Shown here: piece by piece, positions 5,295-6,539 of the stretch
Numbering within the stretch: the first letter of the stretch is position 1
How the letters are laid out: each line of letters begins with the position of its first letter
Origin: an uncultured Clostridia bacterium
GTDB taxonomy: Bacteria > Bacillota > Clostridia > RUG12999
Reading direction: 5' to 3'
Length of the DNA: 6,539 bases
Assembly (NCBI GenBank): GCA_938005345.1
Contig: CALLNG010000431.1
Span: 1 to 6,539, forward strand
Notes under the pieces: generated by a model
Seen by the model: only the letters and a program-made list of their open reading frames with translations
Database searches by the model: none
What the model was told of the DNA's origin: nothing
Position numbers and translations under genes: made by a program

Positions 5295-6140
5295 ATGGCA
5301 AACCTATTTATGAGATTCCCAGGAGGAAAATCCAAAGCCTTGACCCTGAGCTATGATGATGGTGTCGAGCAGGATGCACGGCTTATCGACATACTGGATA
5401 AGTATCAAATCAAGTGTACCTTTAACATCAATACGGGGTGTTTTGCGGAGCAAGGGACGGTTTATCCTAAAGGTCATATTCACCGCCGGCTCACCCAAAA
5501 AGCAGCCGTTTCCCTGTACCAAAATTCAGGGCATGAGGTCGCGGTACATACGCTGACACACCCTTATCTGGAGACCCTCCCGCAAAATGCTGTGATTCAG
5601 GAGGTCCTCAGTGACAGGCAGAACATAGAAAACCTGTTCGGCACGTTGACACGGGGCATGGCATACCCATATGGAACGTATAGTGACAGTGTGGTACAAG
5701 CTTTGGCTGATTGCGGCATCGCCTATGCACGGACCGTTGCCTATACAGAGCAGTTCGATATTCCCAGTGATTGGCTTCGCCTGAAAGCGACCTGCCATCA
5801 CAATCACCCGCGGCTGTTCGAGATTGCCGCGAAGTTCACCAATGAAACGCCTGTGAAAGCGCCCTGGTTGTTTTACCTATGGGGCCACAGTTATGAATTT
5901 GAACGTGACCAGAACTGGAATGTGATAGAGGATTTTGCGAAAAAGGTTGGCCGCCGCAGCGATATTTGGTATGCGGTCAACATTGATATTTACGATTATG
6001 TCAAAGCATACGAACGCCTTGTATTTTCCTCCGACCTCTCCATGGTATATAACCCATCTGCCTTGGACGTCTGGTTTATGAAAGAGGACACACTCTATTG
6101 TGTAAAATCCGGTGAAACGAATTTTCTCAACATGAAATGA
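5295..6140 (+). CDS. Polysaccharide deacetylase-like (CE4/NodB fold) protein, cytoplasmic
   Basis: The product is 281 aa, starting 48 bp after the kinase with AAAGGA (5280-5285) as ribosome binding site and no separate promoter visible, so an operon partner. It carries the NodB-homology motifs: TLSYDDG with D21 (base) and D22 (metal), HTLTH at 85-89 supplying the two metal histidines, AYPYG at 123-127, and WGHS with H198 near the end. CE4 enzymes remove N- or O-acetyl groups from glycans with a divalent metal. Two things are unusual: motif 3 normally begins with Arg (R-x-P-Y) and here has Ala123, and there is no signal peptide or membrane segment, so it should not reach cell-wall or extracellular polysaccharides. 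Inference: it acts on a small acetylated or otherwise substituted sugar feeding the isomerase-kinase route. The CE4 fold is confident; deacetylase activity is not proven. Confidence 0.88.
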   Translation: MANLFMRFPGGKSKALTLSYDDGVEQDARLIDILDKYQIKCTFNINTGCFAEQGTVYPKGHIHRRLTQKAAVSLYQNSGHEVAVHTLTHPYLETLPQNAVIQEVLSDRQNIENLFGTLTRGMAYPYGTYSDSVVQALADCGIAYARTVAYTEQFDIPSDWLRLKATCHHNHPRLFEIAAKFTNETPVKAPWLFYLWGHSYEFERDQNWNVIEDFAKKVGRRSDIWYAVNIDIYDYVKAYERLVFSSDLSMVYNPSALDVWFMKEDTLYCVKSGETNFLNMK

Positions 6141-6154
6141 TTCAGGAATTGGAC

Positions 6155-6194
6155 AAGGGGCTACGTCGCGGAAGGTGACGCAGCCCCTTTTGTT
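6155..6194 (+). terminator. Rho-independent terminator of the kinase-deacetylase operon
   Basis: AAGGGGCT (6155-6162) pairs with AGCCCCTT (6182-6189); after one A/C mismatch CGTC (6164-6167) pairs with GACG (6177-6180), leaving a 9-nt loop. The stem runs into TTTTGTT. It starts 14 bp after the deacetylase stop and ends just before the stop codon of the convergent SLH gene. On the minus strand the hairpin is followed by GTCCAATTCC, with no U tract, so it should act mainly rightward. Confidence 0.85.
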
Positions 6195-6195
6195 G

Positions 6196-6539
6196 TCATT
6201 GTACTGCTTTGATGCGATAAATAATGGTGATTGCCTGTTCCCGCAGCGCATGGTCCTGCGGTGCAAATCTATCTTCACTCATTCCTTTCATAAGACCAGC
6301 CGCAATCGCTTTACGAACATATTCCTCTGCCCATCCGCTGCTTGTATCAAGGTCCTGGAATTGTTCTCCCGTCTCCGGCGCCGCCTCAATTTCACGATGT
6401 TCTCTCTCATATGTTTCAACGAGGATTTTTGCCATTTCCTCTCTCGTGATAAGGTCGTTGGGGTTGGCTCTCGGCCCGTCGCCCTCCATGATGCCCTCTT
6501 TTGTCGCTGTTGCGATATAATCGGCATACCACGCATCCG
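6196..6539 (-). CDS. S-layer-homology (SLH) domain protein, C-terminal part (runs off the right edge)
   Basis: The frame is open from the right edge to the TGA at 6198-6196; the last 113 residues are visible. An in-frame ATG at 6489-6487 is internal, since the upstream codons (WYADYIATATKEGI) belong to the same SLH domain. One SLH repeat continues through ANPNDLITREEMAKIL, where TREE matches the conserved T-R-A-E. After a short acidic linker a second repeat follows: FQDLDTSSGWAEEYV, AIAAGLMKGMSEDRFAPQ, LREQAITIIYRI. SLH domains attach exported proteins to pyruvylated secondary cell-wall polymers, so the missing N-terminal part should carry a signal peptide and a functional domain. Position at the extreme C-terminus fits the family. 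The gene converges on the sugar operon and nothing links it to that pathway. Confidence 0.92.
   Translation of the reverse strand, partial: DAWYADYIATATKEGIMEGDGPRANPNDLITREEMAKILVETYEREHREIEAAPETGEQFQDLDTSSGWAEEYVRKAIAAGLMKGMSEDRFAPQDHALREQAITIIYRIKAVQ

Noticed and set aside
5877..6278. Minus-strand open frame of 133 codons spanning the deacetylase end, the terminator and the SLH gene
   Set aside because: It crosses a clear terminator hairpin and overlaps two well-supported genes in other frames.
1..6539. Mobile element, CRISPR, toxin-antitoxin or defence system
   Set aside because: No transposase, integrase, terminal inverted repeats, regularly spaced repeat-spacer units or defence domains are visible; all genes are metabolic, regulatory or surface-associated.

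Overview
The window reads as a carbohydrate-catabolism neighbourhood from a Gram-positive, probably clostridial, member of the Bacillota. The evidence is three near-consensus sigma-A promoters with 17-nt spacers, strong AGGAGG-type ribosome binding sites, U-tailed hairpin terminators, one TTG start, and a C-terminal S-layer-homology (SLH) protein at the right edge. The phylum is a fairly safe inference. Nothing below that rank can be read from the sequence.

Left part (1-1354): the 5' end of a Gfo/Idh/MocA-type NAD(P)-dependent oxidoreductase runs leftward off the window. It is divergent from an AraC-family regulator (452-1270) that ends in a strong intrinsic terminator (1318-1354). The shared 174-bp intergenic region holds a promoter for each direction and a small palindrome inside the oxidoreductase promoter. 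This looks like a self-contained regulator/target divergon.

Central part (1403-6191): a second divergon forms the core of the window. Leftward are an L-arabinose-isomerase-like enzyme (2240-3610) and a DeoR-family repressor (1403-2179). Rightward are an FGGY sugar kinase (3891-5246) and a polysaccharide-deacetylase-like (CE4/NodB fold) protein with no signal peptide (5295-6140), followed by a terminator (6155-6191). The 280-bp control region between the two transcription units has a promoter on each strand, near-identical 17-bp direct repeats exactly 21 bp apart, and a perfect inverted repeat just after the predicted kinase transcription start. The simplest reading is that an aldose is isomerised to a ketose, the ketose is phosphorylated, and the DeoR protein senses a phosphorylated intermediate and controls both arms. 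The deacetylase-like protein would act in the cytoplasm on the same sugar or a precursor. No aldolase, epimerase, transporter or glycosidase lies in the window, so the substrate is unknown.

Right edge (6196-6539): the C-terminal part of an SLH protein, convergent with the deacetylase gene and probably unrelated to the sugar module.

There is no RNA gene, CRISPR array, insertion sequence, phage gene or origin that I can support. The most novel candidate is the isomerase-kinase-intracellular deacetylase-DeoR set, with its helically phased operator array.
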